Assembly: GCF_039534085.1 (NCBI RefSeq)
Contig: NZ_BAAAUT010000024.1
Coordinates: forward strand, 1-64,000
Direction: 5' to 3'
Length of the DNA stretch: 64,000 bases
Source: Planomonospora_B alba
Lineage (GTDB): Bacteria > Actinomycetota > Actinomycetes > Streptosporangiales > Streptosporangiaceae
Both the position numbers and the translations under genes were made by a program. Positions 45,966 through 54,399 of this stretch are shown here, piece after piece (position 1 is the stretch's first letter; each line of letters begins with the position of its first letter). The notes below the pieces were generated by a model that did no database searches, had not been told where the DNA came from, and saw only the letters and a list, made by a program, of their open reading frames with translations.

Positions 45966-46189
45966 GGGCGGCTCCCGGTGAGGTGTCGTGGTCTTCTTCG
46001 CTGACACGGGAGACACCGCGGGCGCGCACGCCCCGCAAGGGGGAACCCAGGAGGGAAGCCGCCGCCGGAGACGGGGAGCGTTCCGCTGAGGTCGAAGCGC
46101 GCCGGGCCGTGAGACGGCTCTCGCAGGCGCGGTGTCCGAACCTCAGAACTCCACCGGACTCCCCAAGGGACGACGACAGGACGCCGATG

Positions 46190-46218
46190 ACTCTATGTCG
46201 CCGATCCGGTCGCGTCAA
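46190..46218 (-). promoter_or_regulatory. Promoter of the ABC-F gene
   Basis: TTGACG (46218-46213 on the minus strand) and TAGAGT (46195-46190) are separated by 17 bases, close to the vegetative consensus. Transcription would begin near 46183, leaving about 218 bases before the start codon. Within that leader CTCCCG can pair with the CGGGAG ribosome-site region. Confidence 0.65.
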
Positions 46219-46248
46219 CGCTTTTTCCCCTCCGCCCGCCGGGGCGGT

Positions 46249-47715
46249 TCACTCGGCGGGACGGAAGACCAGCAGCGAGCGGGGGCGCTTGGTGAACTCC
46301 ACCTCGCCGGAGACGGTGAACACCTCCCCGTCGCACGCCAGCCGCAGCCGGCCGCCGGAGGGTGCGGAGACCCTCAGGGTGTCGGCCTGCCACTGCCGGT
46401 AGTGCCGGGAGAGCTTGAACCGCCCGGTCAGGACGCTGAGGAAGACCCGGGCCCGAGGCAGCCGGTCGGCCGCGGCCAGGATCCGGATGTCCAGCAGGCC
46501 GTCCTCCAGCCGCTCGCGCCGGGTGGGCGCGGCGCCGCGCACCTCGTAGCGGCAGTTGCCCACGAACACCAGCCAGACGCGGCGCGGCACGCCGTCCACG
46601 ACCAGGTCGACGGGGCGCGCGTCCCGCCCGAGCACCTCGGCCATCGCCCACAGCAGCGCGGGCCACTTGCCGATCCGGCCCCGCCGCCGCTCCCGGCCGG
46701 CCAGCACCTCCGGGTAGACGCCCAGGCTCGCGGAGTCGACGAACGTCCGCCCGGCGGCCTCGCCCACGTCGACGCTCACCAGGTCGCCGGAGCGGTAGGC
46801 GGCGACGGCCTCGTCCGCGGTCAGCACGCCCAGCGCGCGGGCGAAGTCGCCGGGCGGGCCGGAGGGCACGACCAGCAGCGGGGTGGCGGTCTGCGCCACC
46901 TGCCCGGCGGCCCTGCTCACCAGCGCGTCGCCTCCTGCCACGGCGAGCACCTTGGCCTGCGAGGCGGCCCGGCGCACCACCTCGCCGAGGTCGTCGCCGG
47001 GGCCCGGCTCGCGGATCTCCGCCCGGGGCAGCGCGGCGCGCAGCACGTCCGCCGCCCTCGCCCCCGCCTGGGCGGCGCCCGTGCCGGCCCCCTCGTCGAC
47101 CACGGCGACCAGGCCCTCGCCCTGCGGGTCGAGCCGGACGGGAGGGGCGGTGACGGCGGCCCGGGCCCGGCCCGCCTCGGCGGCCTCCGGCCACAGGCGC
47201 AGGGTGAGCGCCCCGGCCGCCACGCCGACCGCCACCCCGGCCAGCACGTCACCGGGGTAGTGCACACCGGTGTAGACGCGGGAGAAGCACACCCCCGCGG
47301 CGAGCAGCCCCACGGGTACGGCGACGGCCCGGGGCGCCTCCACCGCCACGGCTGCGGCGAACGCGGCGGCCGAGGCGGAGTGGCCGGAGGGGAACGACGC
47401 CGACAGCGGCATCCTGACCAGCCGTGCGAGCGGGAGCCCCTCGGCGGACGGCCGCCTCCGCCGGAACGCCTGCTTGCCCACGAGGTTCACCAGAGGGCTG
47501 GCCAGGCTGACCGCGAGCAGCCCGCGGGTCGCCGCCCGGCGCAGCGGCCGCCGCCCGCTGACCGCGAGGGCGCCGGCGATCCCGGCCCACAGCAGGGAGT
47601 TGTCCGCCGCGCGCGACAGGGCGGGCACCACACGCTCGAAGCCGGGCAGCCGCGCGCCGGCCACGGCGGCGAACAGCCGCCGGTCCATCCTGCTCAGCCG
47701 CTCCGCCCACCGCAT
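46249..47715 (-). CDS. PAP2 phosphatase fused to a lipid-kinase-like domain
   Basis: This 488-residue protein begins with a PAP2 membrane phosphatase domain: KQAFRRRRP (81-89), PSGHSAS (109-115) and SRVYTGVHYPGD (145-156), the three catalytic motifs, between several membrane helices. The second half (about 190-488) matches the diacylglycerol/sphingosine kinase catalytic fold, but the nucleotide loop GGDGT is GGDALV (261-266) and the following conserved loop is PSGPPGDFARALG. The kinase activity may thus be lost. Such fusions could process prenyl or lipid phosphates. ATG 47715 is used. Confidence 0.88.
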   Translation of the reverse strand: MRWAERLSRMDRRLFAAVAGARLPGFERVVPALSRAADNSLLWAGIAGALAVSGRRPLRRAATRGLLAVSLASPLVNLVGKQAFRRRRPSAEGLPLARLVRMPLSASFPSGHSASAAAFAAAVAVEAPRAVAVPVGLLAAGVCFSRVYTGVHYPGDVLAGVAVGVAAGALTLRLWPEAAEAGRARAAVTAPPVRLDPQGEGLVAVVDEGAGTGAAQAGARAADVLRAALPRAEIREPGPGDDLGEVVRRAASQAKVLAVAGGDALVSRAAGQVAQTATPLLVVPSGPPGDFARALGVLTADEAVAAYRSGDLVSVDVGEAAGRTFVDSASLGVYPEVLAGRERRRGRIGKWPALLWAMAEVLGRDARPVDLVVDGVPRRVWLVFVGNCRYEVRGAAPTRRERLEDGLLDIRILAAADRLPRARVFLSVLTGRFKLSRHYRQWQADTLRVSAPSGGRLRLACDGEVFTVSGEVEFTKRPRSLLVFRPAE

Positions 47716-47891
47716 CCGCCCACACCCTTTCCGACGACGAGCAACCGGACAGGTACGTGATCCTGCCGACCATCCCCATATCCTCCGCGCGTCCCTTTCA
47801 TTCGCCGGACGATCCGGGGGACGATCCGCGGCGGAAGGGGGTTCACGGCGCCGTCCCCGCGCGGAGTCCGCAGGCCCCGCGGGCGGACGGC

Positions 47892-47915
47892 GTTTGTCCT
47901 TCCTCCACCGGGATA
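47892..47915 (+). promoter_or_regulatory. SigB-like promoter of the CsbD gene
   Basis: GTTTGT-N12-GGGATA matches the general-stress sigma consensus GTTT..GGGTA. It lies 48 bases upstream of the start codon. csbD in Bacillus is a known SigB target. Confidence 0.7.
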
Positions 47916-47962
47916 GGTGCCGTTGTCGTCCGAGAGAACACGACGACCGAGGAGGGACGACC

Positions 47963-48157
47963 GTGGGCACCGAAGACAAGATCTCCAACAAGGCCGAGGA
48001 GCTCAAGGGCCGGGCCAAGGAGAACCTGGGCTACGCCACCGGTGACGAGGAGCTGCGCGCCGAGGGGCGGGCCGACCGGACCGAGGGCGGCCTCAAGCAG
48101 GCGGGCGAGAAGGTCAAGGACGCCGGGAAGAAGATCAAGGACGCCTTCGGGAGCTGA
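47963..48157 (+). CDS. CsbD-family stress protein
   Basis: The 64-residue protein starts at GTG 47963 (V/M-GTEDKISNKAEELKG) after GAGGAGGG. It has the CsbD pattern of a short hydrophilic helix-rich protein with AKENLGYATGDEELRAEGR and GLKQAGEKVKDAGKKIKDAFG. The biochemical role is unknown, but family members rise under general stress. The last 23 bases overlap, in antisense, the end of the 48135 gene. Confidence 0.92.
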   Translation: MGTEDKISNKAEELKGRAKENLGYATGDEELRAEGRADRTEGGLKQAGEKVKDAGKKIKDAFGS

Positions 48158-48590
48158 CGCGCCGGCGTGCGCGTGGCGGCACGGCGGGGACCCGGACCGG
48201 CGGGTCCCCGGCGTGCCCGTGCGCTCCCGCCCGCCACCAGGCGACGATCCACGCCGCCTCCACGGCCGCGTCGAGCAGGTAGACCGGCCGGATGCGCCGG
48301 CGCGCCACGTAGACCACGTCGATCACCGCCAGGGTCGCCGCGGTCGCGACGCCCACCCGCCGCGCGTGCTCGCGCCCCTCGGGCGTCGCGGCGCCCCGCA
48401 ACTGCGACCAGCCGATCCCGACCAGCAGCCCGCCCACCGTGCGGACCAGCCAGTCGTCCTCCTTCGGACCGGAGACCTTCTCGAAGCTCGGCAGGTGCAC
48501 CAGCGGCCACAACCCCGACAGCACGTTGAAGGCGCCGTGCCACAGCGCCGGCCCGGCCGCGCCGGATCTCTTTCCCGAACCTTCTCCCAT
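48135..48590 (-). CDS. Small membrane protein of unknown function
   Basis: This 151-residue protein has hydrophobic stretches (ALWHGAFNVLSGLWPLVHL, VGGLLVGIGWSQL, GVATAATLAVIDVVYVA, AAVEAAWIVAWW) that suggest three or four membrane helices, and a basic tail. It resembles short actinobacterial membrane proteins without a named role. No good ribosome site is seen at ATG 48590. It converges on and overlaps the CsbD gene by 23 bases and diverges from the hemerythrin gene. Confidence 0.7.
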   Translation of the reverse strand: MGEGSGKRSGAAGPALWHGAFNVLSGLWPLVHLPSFEKVSGPKEDDWLVRTVGGLLVGIGWSQLRGAATPEGREHARRVGVATAATLAVIDVVYVARRRIRPVYLLDAAVEAAWIVAWWRAGAHGHAGDPPVRVPAVPPRARRRVSSRRRP

Positions 48591-48655
48591 GCGTGGCCGG
48601 TGCCCGGGCTCCCACCGGGCAAACACCCGCCATGCGGCGGCGGGCCCGGTGGCGG

Positions 48656-48679
48656 GTTTCGCCCCCGGCACACGGGTAG
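48656..48679 (+). promoter_or_regulatory. SigB-like promoter of the hemerythrin gene
   Basis: GTTTCG-N12-GGGTAG has the same spacing as the CsbD promoter and ends 28 bases before the ATG at 48708. Confidence 0.7.
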
Positions 48680-48707
48680 CCCAGCGGTACACCGAAGGGA
48701 GAACGAC

Positions 48708-49289
48708 ATGACCGAGCGCCAGACGGTGCCCGAACTGATGGAAGAGAACGACGTCGTCGACCTGCTCATCCGGCAGCACTCGATGATCAGGGACCTGTTC
48801 GACGAGGTCGAGAAGGCCTCCGCCAGCGAGCGGGAGGAGGCTTTCCAGCGCCTGGTCCGGATGCTGGCCGTGCACGAGACGGCCGAGGAGGAGATCGTGC
48901 ACCCGTACGCCCGGCGCAAGCTGGAGGGCGGGGACGCGGTGGTGGACGACCGCCTGGCCGAGGAGCACGAGGCCAAGAAGCTGCTCATGGCCATGGACAA
49001 GGCCGGTGTCGAGGACTCCCGGTTCATGACGAACCTGGCGGTGCTGCGGGCCTCCGTGATGGCCCACGCGCGCAGCGAGGAGCGCTACGAGTTCATGCAG
49101 CTGCGCGCCCGCACCAGCCCGACGGAGCGGCGCGCGATGGCCGCCGGGCTGAAGGCCGCCGAGGCGATGGCCCCCACCCACCCCCACCCGGGCGTCGAGT
49201 CGGCGACCAAGAACATCCTGGTGGGCACGCCGGTCGCGATGATGGACCGGATCCGCGACGTGATCCGCAACGCGATGAAGGCGGACTGA
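48708..49289 (+). CDS. Hemerythrin HHE-domain protein
   Basis: This 193-residue protein has the hemerythrin-like metal site pattern: LIRQHSMIRDLFDEVE (H near 28), MLAVHETAEEEIVHPYARRK (H and E near 64-70) and LAEEHEAKKLL. A di-iron centre is expected, binding oxygen or related species. A C-terminal helix (TPVAMMDRIRDVIRNAMK) follows. Start ATG 48708 has GAAGGGAG upstream. A SigB-like promoter places it in a stress regulon with its neighbours. Confidence 0.92.
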   Translation: MTERQTVPELMEENDVVDLLIRQHSMIRDLFDEVEKASASEREEAFQRLVRMLAVHETAEEEIVHPYARRKLEGGDAVVDDRLAEEHEAKKLLMAMDKAGVEDSRFMTNLAVLRASVMAHARSEERYEFMQLRARTSPTERRAMAAGLKAAEAMAPTHPHPGVESATKNILVGTPVAMMDRIRDVIRNAMKAD

Positions 49290-49402
49290 GCCGGCCGCGG
49301 CGGCCCCGCGCCCGGCGCCGTCCCGTGCCGCCTGCGCCACGGCACCGTCCGGCGCCGCCGGTCCGCCGCACGGCCCGTCTCCCGGCGGCCCGCGCACGGG
49401 TG

Positions 49403-49432
49403 CGGCCCGCACCCCGCGAGGGGTGCGGGCCG
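49403..49432. terminator. Bidirectional terminator between hemerythrin and ferritin-like genes
   Basis: A perfect 13-bp stem CGGCCCGCACCCC (49403-49415) pairs with 49420-49432 around GCGA. Confidence 0.8.
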
Positions 49433-49458
49433 TACGGCGTGCGGGCCCGGCGGCCGCT

Positions 49459-50661
49459 CTAGCGGATCTCGCGGAGGCTGGGCACCGGGTGGTCGCCCTC
49501 CATCTGGTGGCGGTACTCCCGGCCGGACTTGGCGCGGTTGTCGTCGATGACCAGCTCGCTCGGCGGCTTCTCCCCGCCGTGGACGGCCGCCTGCAGCTTC
49601 TCGAACCGCTCGTGCATGTCCTGCACGTAGCCGGTGCCGATGGTGGTGTAGTCGATCTGCGTGGCCAGCAGCTCGCGCAGGTAGGCCTTGTTGGGCTCGA
49701 AGGTCACCGGCGCCGGCAGGTGCGGGGCCAGCACCTCCTGCGGGTCGCGGCCGTCGTGCCGCTTGAACAGCTCCGCGGCCAGGCGCAGGTGCTCCAGCTC
49801 CATGTTGAGGTGGAGCTCCCAGATCGCCTTCACCTTCGGGTCGGACTCGGTCTCCATGAACGAGTGGTACAGGTAGCACTCGTTGTACTCGTGGTTGAGC
49901 AGCATCTCCCACCAGGTCTCCCCCGGGTCGACCAGCGACTCGTAGTGGGTGACGTGCTCCTCCTCGATCATCCCGATCTCCTGGTAGAGCTGGCGGGCGA
50001 TCGGCTCCATGTACAGCGGGCCCACGTTCATGTAGAAGTTCATGGTCTGCTGCTCGGCCGCCATGATCGTCAGCGCGTGCATCTTGGAGATCGGCTCGGT
50101 CGTGCTCCTGTCGTACGGCTCGCGCACGTTGTCGATCGGGTGCCGGTGGTGCAGGTAGGTCGGCCGGCCCGGCATGACCTCGGTGAGCCCGTCGACGATC
50201 TTCTCGGCCTTGCGGTGCTCGATCATCTCGAACAGGTTGGCGTACCGGTACAGGTGGTCGAAGTCCTCCAGCACGCCGAACTGGTAGGCCTGCTTGAGGT
50301 AGGGGTCCGGCTCCATCCGCGCGACCCACGCCGTCAGGTCGACCGCGACCTGCTCGTAGGCGAGCGTGGTCTCCAGCACCGACGCCAGGCCGGGCAGCAG
50401 CCAGTTGACGGCCTTCTGCTGCTGCGCCTCGATGTAGCGGACCTCGGCCAGCTGGTGCTTGACCGCCATGTCGGGGCAGTGCCGGGCCATGTGGTGGCTG
50501 AAGAAGACCGCCTCGGTCTCGATGCCGTTCATCGTGATGATCCGGCACCGGGTGTAGGGGTCGGAGTGGTCGGGGTCGATCGGCATGACGTTCAGCTCAC
50601 GCCAGTTGCGCAGCTGCCGGTCCAGCGGGATCCCCCGCTCCTGCAACGGATTGAAGGTCAT
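49459..50661 (-). CDS. Ferritin-like protein of unknown function
   Basis: This 400-residue protein has helical repeats with paired Glu/His sites expected of a di-iron ferritin-like fold: TTLAYEQVAV, MIEEEHVTHYESLVD and LNMELEHLRLAAELF, plus EPISKMHALTIMAAEQQTMN. No named family is certain. It opens MTFNPLQERGIPLDRQLRNW. Start ATG 50661 follows GAGGAGAGG. A SigB-like promoter precedes it, so iron or oxidant handling under stress is a reasonable inference. Confidence 0.8.
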   Translation of the reverse strand: MTFNPLQERGIPLDRQLRNWRELNVMPIDPDHSDPYTRCRIITMNGIETEAVFFSHHMARHCPDMAVKHQLAEVRYIEAQQQKAVNWLLPGLASVLETTLAYEQVAVDLTAWVARMEPDPYLKQAYQFGVLEDFDHLYRYANLFEMIEHRKAEKIVDGLTEVMPGRPTYLHHRHPIDNVREPYDRSTTEPISKMHALTIMAAEQQTMNFYMNVGPLYMEPIARQLYQEIGMIEEEHVTHYESLVDPGETWWEMLLNHEYNECYLYHSFMETESDPKVKAIWELHLNMELEHLRLAAELFKRHDGRDPQEVLAPHLPAPVTFEPNKAYLRELLATQIDYTTIGTGYVQDMHERFEKLQAAVHGGEKPPSELVIDDNRAKSGREYRHQMEGDHPVPSLREIR

Positions 50662-50704
50662 TCGCCTCTCCTCGTTCGGTGGCTGTAGGCGTGGATCGGC
50701 TGCC

Positions 50705-50730
50705 CTACCCTCTGGTCTCGCGGAGCAACC
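50705..50730 (-). promoter_or_regulatory. SigB-like promoter of the ferritin-like gene
   Basis: On the minus strand GGTTGC-N14-GGGTAG lies about 44 bases before the ATG. The -10 GGGTAG equals that of the hemerythrin promoter; the spacing is one base longer. Confidence 0.5.
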
Positions 50731-50820
50731 CGGCCTCATCCGCCACCTTCCCCGGCCCGCCCCTCCCCCCTGGTCGGCGCAGGAAAAATCATCGTCAACC
50801 GGCCGCCCGGCCCCGCCGGC

Positions 50821-51603
50821 TCAGTCCTCGTCGCTCCCTCCGGGCGCCGGGTCGCTCAGGTCGTAGCCGCGGGCGGCCAGCTCGGCCTCGACCGCCGCGC
50901 AGACCGTCTCCACCACCGTGACCCGGGCCAGCCGCTTGTCGTCGGCGGCCACGACGTGCCAGGGCCCGGCCTCGTGGCCGGTGCGCTCCAGCATCTCCTC
51001 GACCGCGATCTCGTACTCCGCCCGCCTGTCCCGGTTGCGCCAGTCCTCGGCGGTGAGCTTCCAGGCGCGCAGCGGGTCGCCCGCCCGGGACTGGAAGCGG
51101 CGCAGCTGCTCCTCCTCCGAGACGTGCATCCAGAACTTGACGATGATCATGCCCTCGGCCGCGAGGGTCCGCTCGAACTCCACGATCTCGCCGTAGGCGC
51201 GCCTCCACTGCTCCTCGGTGGCGAAGCCCTCCACCCGCTCCACCAGCACCCGCCCGTACCAGGAGCGGTCGAGCACCGCCATGCCGCCCCAGCCGGGCAG
51301 GACCTTCCAGAACCGCCAGAGGAAGTGGTGGCGGGCCTCGTCGGGGGTCGGGGCGGCGAACTGGGCGACCCGGACGTGCCGGGGGTCGAGCGGCCGGACC
51401 AGGCGCTTGATCGCGCCGCCCTTGCCGGAGGCGTCCCACCCCTCGAACACCACGCAGAGCGGCGGGCCGATGCGCTTGTCGCCGATCTGCCCGCCGAGCA
51501 TGAGCCGGAGCCGGAGCAGCCGGTAGAGCGCGGCGTCGAGCCGCTCGGCCGCCTCCTTCTTCGGAAGCCTGCGGGACAGGTCGATCTCAGCCAGTCGGTT
51601 CAT
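50821..51603 (-). CDS. ppk2: Polyphosphate kinase 2 family protein
   Basis: The 260-residue protein has the PPK2 Walker A FEGWDASGKGG (about 53-63), the lid and Walker B region LDRSWYGR, and MIIVKFWMHVSEEEQLRRF. PPK2 enzymes transfer phosphate between polyphosphate and nucleotides. Subclass (nucleoside mono- or diphosphate) is not determined. GGAGGT directly abuts the ATG, which is closer than usual. It lies in the stress island. Confidence 0.92.
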   Translation of the reverse strand: MNRLAEIDLSRRLPKKEAAERLDAALYRLLRLRLMLGGQIGDKRIGPPLCVVFEGWDASGKGGAIKRLVRPLDPRHVRVAQFAAPTPDEARHHFLWRFWKVLPGWGGMAVLDRSWYGRVLVERVEGFATEEQWRRAYGEIVEFERTLAAEGMIIVKFWMHVSEEEQLRRFQSRAGDPLRAWKLTAEDWRNRDRRAEYEIAVEEMLERTGHEAGPWHVVAADDKRLARVTVVETVCAAVEAELAARGYDLSDPAPGGSDED

Positions 51604-51685
51604 ACCTCCACCCTGGCACGTCCGCCCGCGCGGTGATCCGCGCGGCCTCCGGCGGCCCGGGGATCCGTCCGCCGCGGCGGTGCGG

Positions 51686-52132
51686 TCACCTCACGGTGAT
51701 CCGGAAGGTCGCCTCGCCGGAGCGGCGGCGGCTCTGCTCGTCGGCGGGGACGCGGCCGGCCGGGCAGCGCCAGCAGTTGGAGACCGTGACCGAGGCCGTG
51801 CCGGGGCGCTTGGCGTTGAACACGTAGTAGCGGGTGCCGCCCCCGCCGGTGGTGTCGGACCCGCCCTCGTGCTCGTACTCGTCGCCGATGTACGACAGCA
51901 GTGCCACGTCGGGCAGCTCCTCCAGCTTCCAGCTGTCGCCGACGGAGGCGTTCTCGGCCACCGCCAGGGAGAACCGCTCGCCGGGGGCGACCTCCACCTC
52001 CGCCGTGGCGCCGATCCGCCCCTCGGTGACCTTCCCGTAGTCACCGACGGCCCTGCCGCCGCCGCAGCCCGCCACCAGCACCGCCAACGCCACCGGCACC
52101 ACCGCGGCGGCGCCTCCCGTTCGGAACCTCAC
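51686..52132 (-). CDS. Chagasin-like lipoprotein (peptidase inhibitor I42 type)
   Basis: This 148-residue protein has a lipobox signal (LAVLVAGC, Cys about 23) and a beta domain with the chagasin-like elements GERFSLAVAENASVGDSW, a GGGGTRYYVFNAK loop and GTASVTV. The first loop is NASVGD rather than NPTTGY, so inhibitor activity is uncertain. Two cysteines (NCWRCP) sit near the end. Start GTG 52132 overlaps the upstream stop as GTGA, so it is translationally coupled to the metallohydrolase. Confidence 0.75.
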   Translation of the reverse strand: MRFRTGGAAAVVPVALAVLVAGCGGGRAVGDYGKVTEGRIGATAEVEVAPGERFSLAVAENASVGDSWKLEELPDVALLSYIGDEYEHEGGSDTTGGGGTRYYVFNAKRPGTASVTVSNCWRCPAGRVPADEQSRRRSGEATFRITVR

Positions 52133-54270
52133 GCGGGCCAGGGTAGCGAGCCGGAGCGGCGCAGCCTGCTCCGGTACACCTCGCGCGCCCGCTCGTAGAG
52201 GGCCAGGTGGTCGTCGAGCTGCCCGGGCGCGTCGAACCCGCCCTCCTCGCGGACCATCGCCTCCAGGCGGTCGAGCCACTCCAGGCACCAGCGGACGTCC
52301 TCGGGGCGGGCCACGTGGCGGCCGTCCACGTCGAGGTGGACCGGGCTGGTGTGGGCGTGCACGCCGGTGGGGTGGAAGCTGCGCTCGTGCGGGGCGCCGG
52401 AGGCGACCGCGACCACGTAGGTCGGCCCGTCCACGACCAGCCCGGCGGTGACCTCCAGGACGGGGGCGCCCCCTCCGCCGGCGGTGACGGACGCCTCCAC
52501 GCCCGGAGCCGCGGTGGCCGCGCCGTCGGCGGCCGCGGCGACGACCCCGTCGGCGGTGCGGATCTCCAGCCGCTCCACCTCCGGGCCGACCGCCCGGGCC
52601 GTCACCGTGACCCGGTCGCCGGACGACAGGTTCAGCGTGTCGCCCGGCCCGCGCCCGTCCACCGCCAGCTCCAGCCAGGGGCCGGTGGTGGCGAAGGTAC
52701 GGCCCCGCCGGATCGCCTCGGCGAACGCCTCCGCCGACAGCGGCCCGTCCAGGCGGGCGTAGACCCGCTCCCAGCCGGGCGGGCTGGACTGGCTGCCGCG
52801 GCGGGCGAAGGAGACCATGGAGTCGGTCCCTGCGGTGACCGCCAGCCGGTTCCCGGCCCCGATCAGGCGCCGGTAGACCACGGCGGTCGCCTGGACCGAC
52901 GAGTGGTTGAGCACGTCGAGGGCGTCGACCAGGCCGAGCGCCGCGTCCGCGACGATCTCCCGGGCCGAGCAGTTGCGCCGCCACAGCAGGGCCGCCTCCG
53001 GGCCGTCGGTCTCGGCGACCGGCGCGTGGAAGGGGTGGCTGTAGCCGGTGACCGCGCCGAGGCCGCGCAGCTCCTCGCAGGCCGCGCTGTTGGGCGGCCA
53101 GTCGGCGGTGCCGAGGAACCCGGTGTGGAAGCGGGAGGGCGGCGCGGCGGGGGTGAAGGCGAAGAAGTGGCCGAGCAGGTCGTTGCGGTACTCGACGCCG
53201 ATCCGCGCCAGGTGGGTCGCGTCCGACCAGGGCAGGTCGCGGCCCGCCCAGTGCTCCAGCGCCTCGGCGTCGTAGACCCGCGCCGAGGAGACGTTCCCGG
53301 CGACCAGGTTGAGCACGTGCAGGTCCTCGCCGTGCTGCATGGCCGCGGCCAGGCCGGGGGTGCCGACCATGTCCCCGGCCCAGTTGAGGTGGACGTGCAT
53401 GTCCCCGCCGTACCAGCCGCGGGCCGCGGCGTCGTAGAGCCGCTCGGGGACCAGGTCGACCACCGTCTCCCGTCCCGGGACGGGGGTGACGGCCGCCTCG
53501 GCCGTGCCGTACTCCATGCCGCGGGCCACCCGGACGGTGAGCGGCTCGGCCGGGACGTCCAGGACCAGGTCGTCGCCGTGGAAGTAGGGCCGCACGTGGG
53601 CGTCGCGCCGGTGCGGGGCCCCGGCCGGGTACCAGCCCTGGCCGTGCTCGCCGTACACGCTCCACCGGCACGGCATGCCGGCGCGCACCCGCAGGCGGGC
53701 GGCGGGCGCGCGGCGGGTCAGCGGGGCCAGGTCGACCCGCGCGCCGTCCACGACGACCTCGACCGCGGAGGTGACCGGGATCAGCGCGGCGCCGCGCGGC
53801 CCGATCCGGTACGGCCTGCCGTCCACCAGCACGGTCGCGGGCTCGGCGCGGGCGGAGTCCACCAGCAGCGTCGTGCGCAGCGGCCGGTCGTCGAGCACGG
53901 CCAGCGCCTTCGCCTCCAGCACGGCCTCCGGCGCGCCGGCGCCGCCGGACAGGCGGAGCGCGGCGAGGTTCTCCAGCACCTCCCCGGCAAGGACGTCGCG
54001 GACCACCTCCGCCATGTCGAGTTCGCGCAGGTGCTCTTCGAGCTTCCTGACGTCGGCGCCCGGGTGCCGCTCGGCGACCTTGCGGTGGCAGACGCCCCAG
54101 AAGTCGCGCGGGCCCATCAGGTAGGCGTCGGCGGCCATCGACTTCACGTAGAAGATCGGGTCCTCGCCCCAGGTGACCCCGTGCCGGGCCAGCAGCGCCC
54201 GGTAGTCGTCGAGGGCCTCGGCCACCGCCTGCGGCAGGGCGGAGCCGGTGCAGGCGGGGTCGTCGCACAT
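52129..54270 (-). CDS. CehA/McbA-family metallohydrolase
   Basis: The 713-residue protein has the PHP-like metal motif GDMHVHLNWAGDM near residue 293-305, and later GYSHPFHAPV, NCSAREIV and TAGTDSMVSF, which fit CehA/McbA hydrolases. The N-terminal 280 residues include beta-rich domains, and the C-terminus has further beta sandwich segments. No signal peptide is seen. CehA and McbA act on carbamates; the substrate here is unknown. It pairs with the downstream lipoprotein gene. Confidence 0.85.
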   Translation of the reverse strand: MCDDPACTGSALPQAVAEALDDYRALLARHGVTWGEDPIFYVKSMAADAYLMGPRDFWGVCHRKVAERHPGADVRKLEEHLRELDMAEVVRDVLAGEVLENLAALRLSGGAGAPEAVLEAKALAVLDDRPLRTTLLVDSARAEPATVLVDGRPYRIGPRGAALIPVTSAVEVVVDGARVDLAPLTRRAPAARLRVRAGMPCRWSVYGEHGQGWYPAGAPHRRDAHVRPYFHGDDLVLDVPAEPLTVRVARGMEYGTAEAAVTPVPGRETVVDLVPERLYDAAARGWYGGDMHVHLNWAGDMVGTPGLAAAMQHGEDLHVLNLVAGNVSSARVYDAEALEHWAGRDLPWSDATHLARIGVEYRNDLLGHFFAFTPAAPPSRFHTGFLGTADWPPNSAACEELRGLGAVTGYSHPFHAPVAETDGPEAALLWRRNCSAREIVADAALGLVDALDVLNHSSVQATAVVYRRLIGAGNRLAVTAGTDSMVSFARRGSQSSPPGWERVYARLDGPLSAEAFAEAIRRGRTFATTGPWLELAVDGRGPGDTLNLSSGDRVTVTARAVGPEVERLEIRTADGVVAAAADGAATAAPGVEASVTAGGGGAPVLEVTAGLVVDGPTYVVAVASGAPHERSFHPTGVHAHTSPVHLDVDGRHVARPEDVRWCLEWLDRLEAMVREEGGFDAPGQLDDHLALYERAREVYRSRLRRSGSLPWPA

Positions 54271-54399
54271 GCGTCCTCCTCGGGGCGCTCACTCAGGGGC
54301 TCGCCATGATCACCGCAATCGTGGCACGGCGGGCGCGGGCCGCGGGGACCACGCCGCCGCGCCGGATGGCTTTCTCCCCACCCGGGCGGACATATGTGA

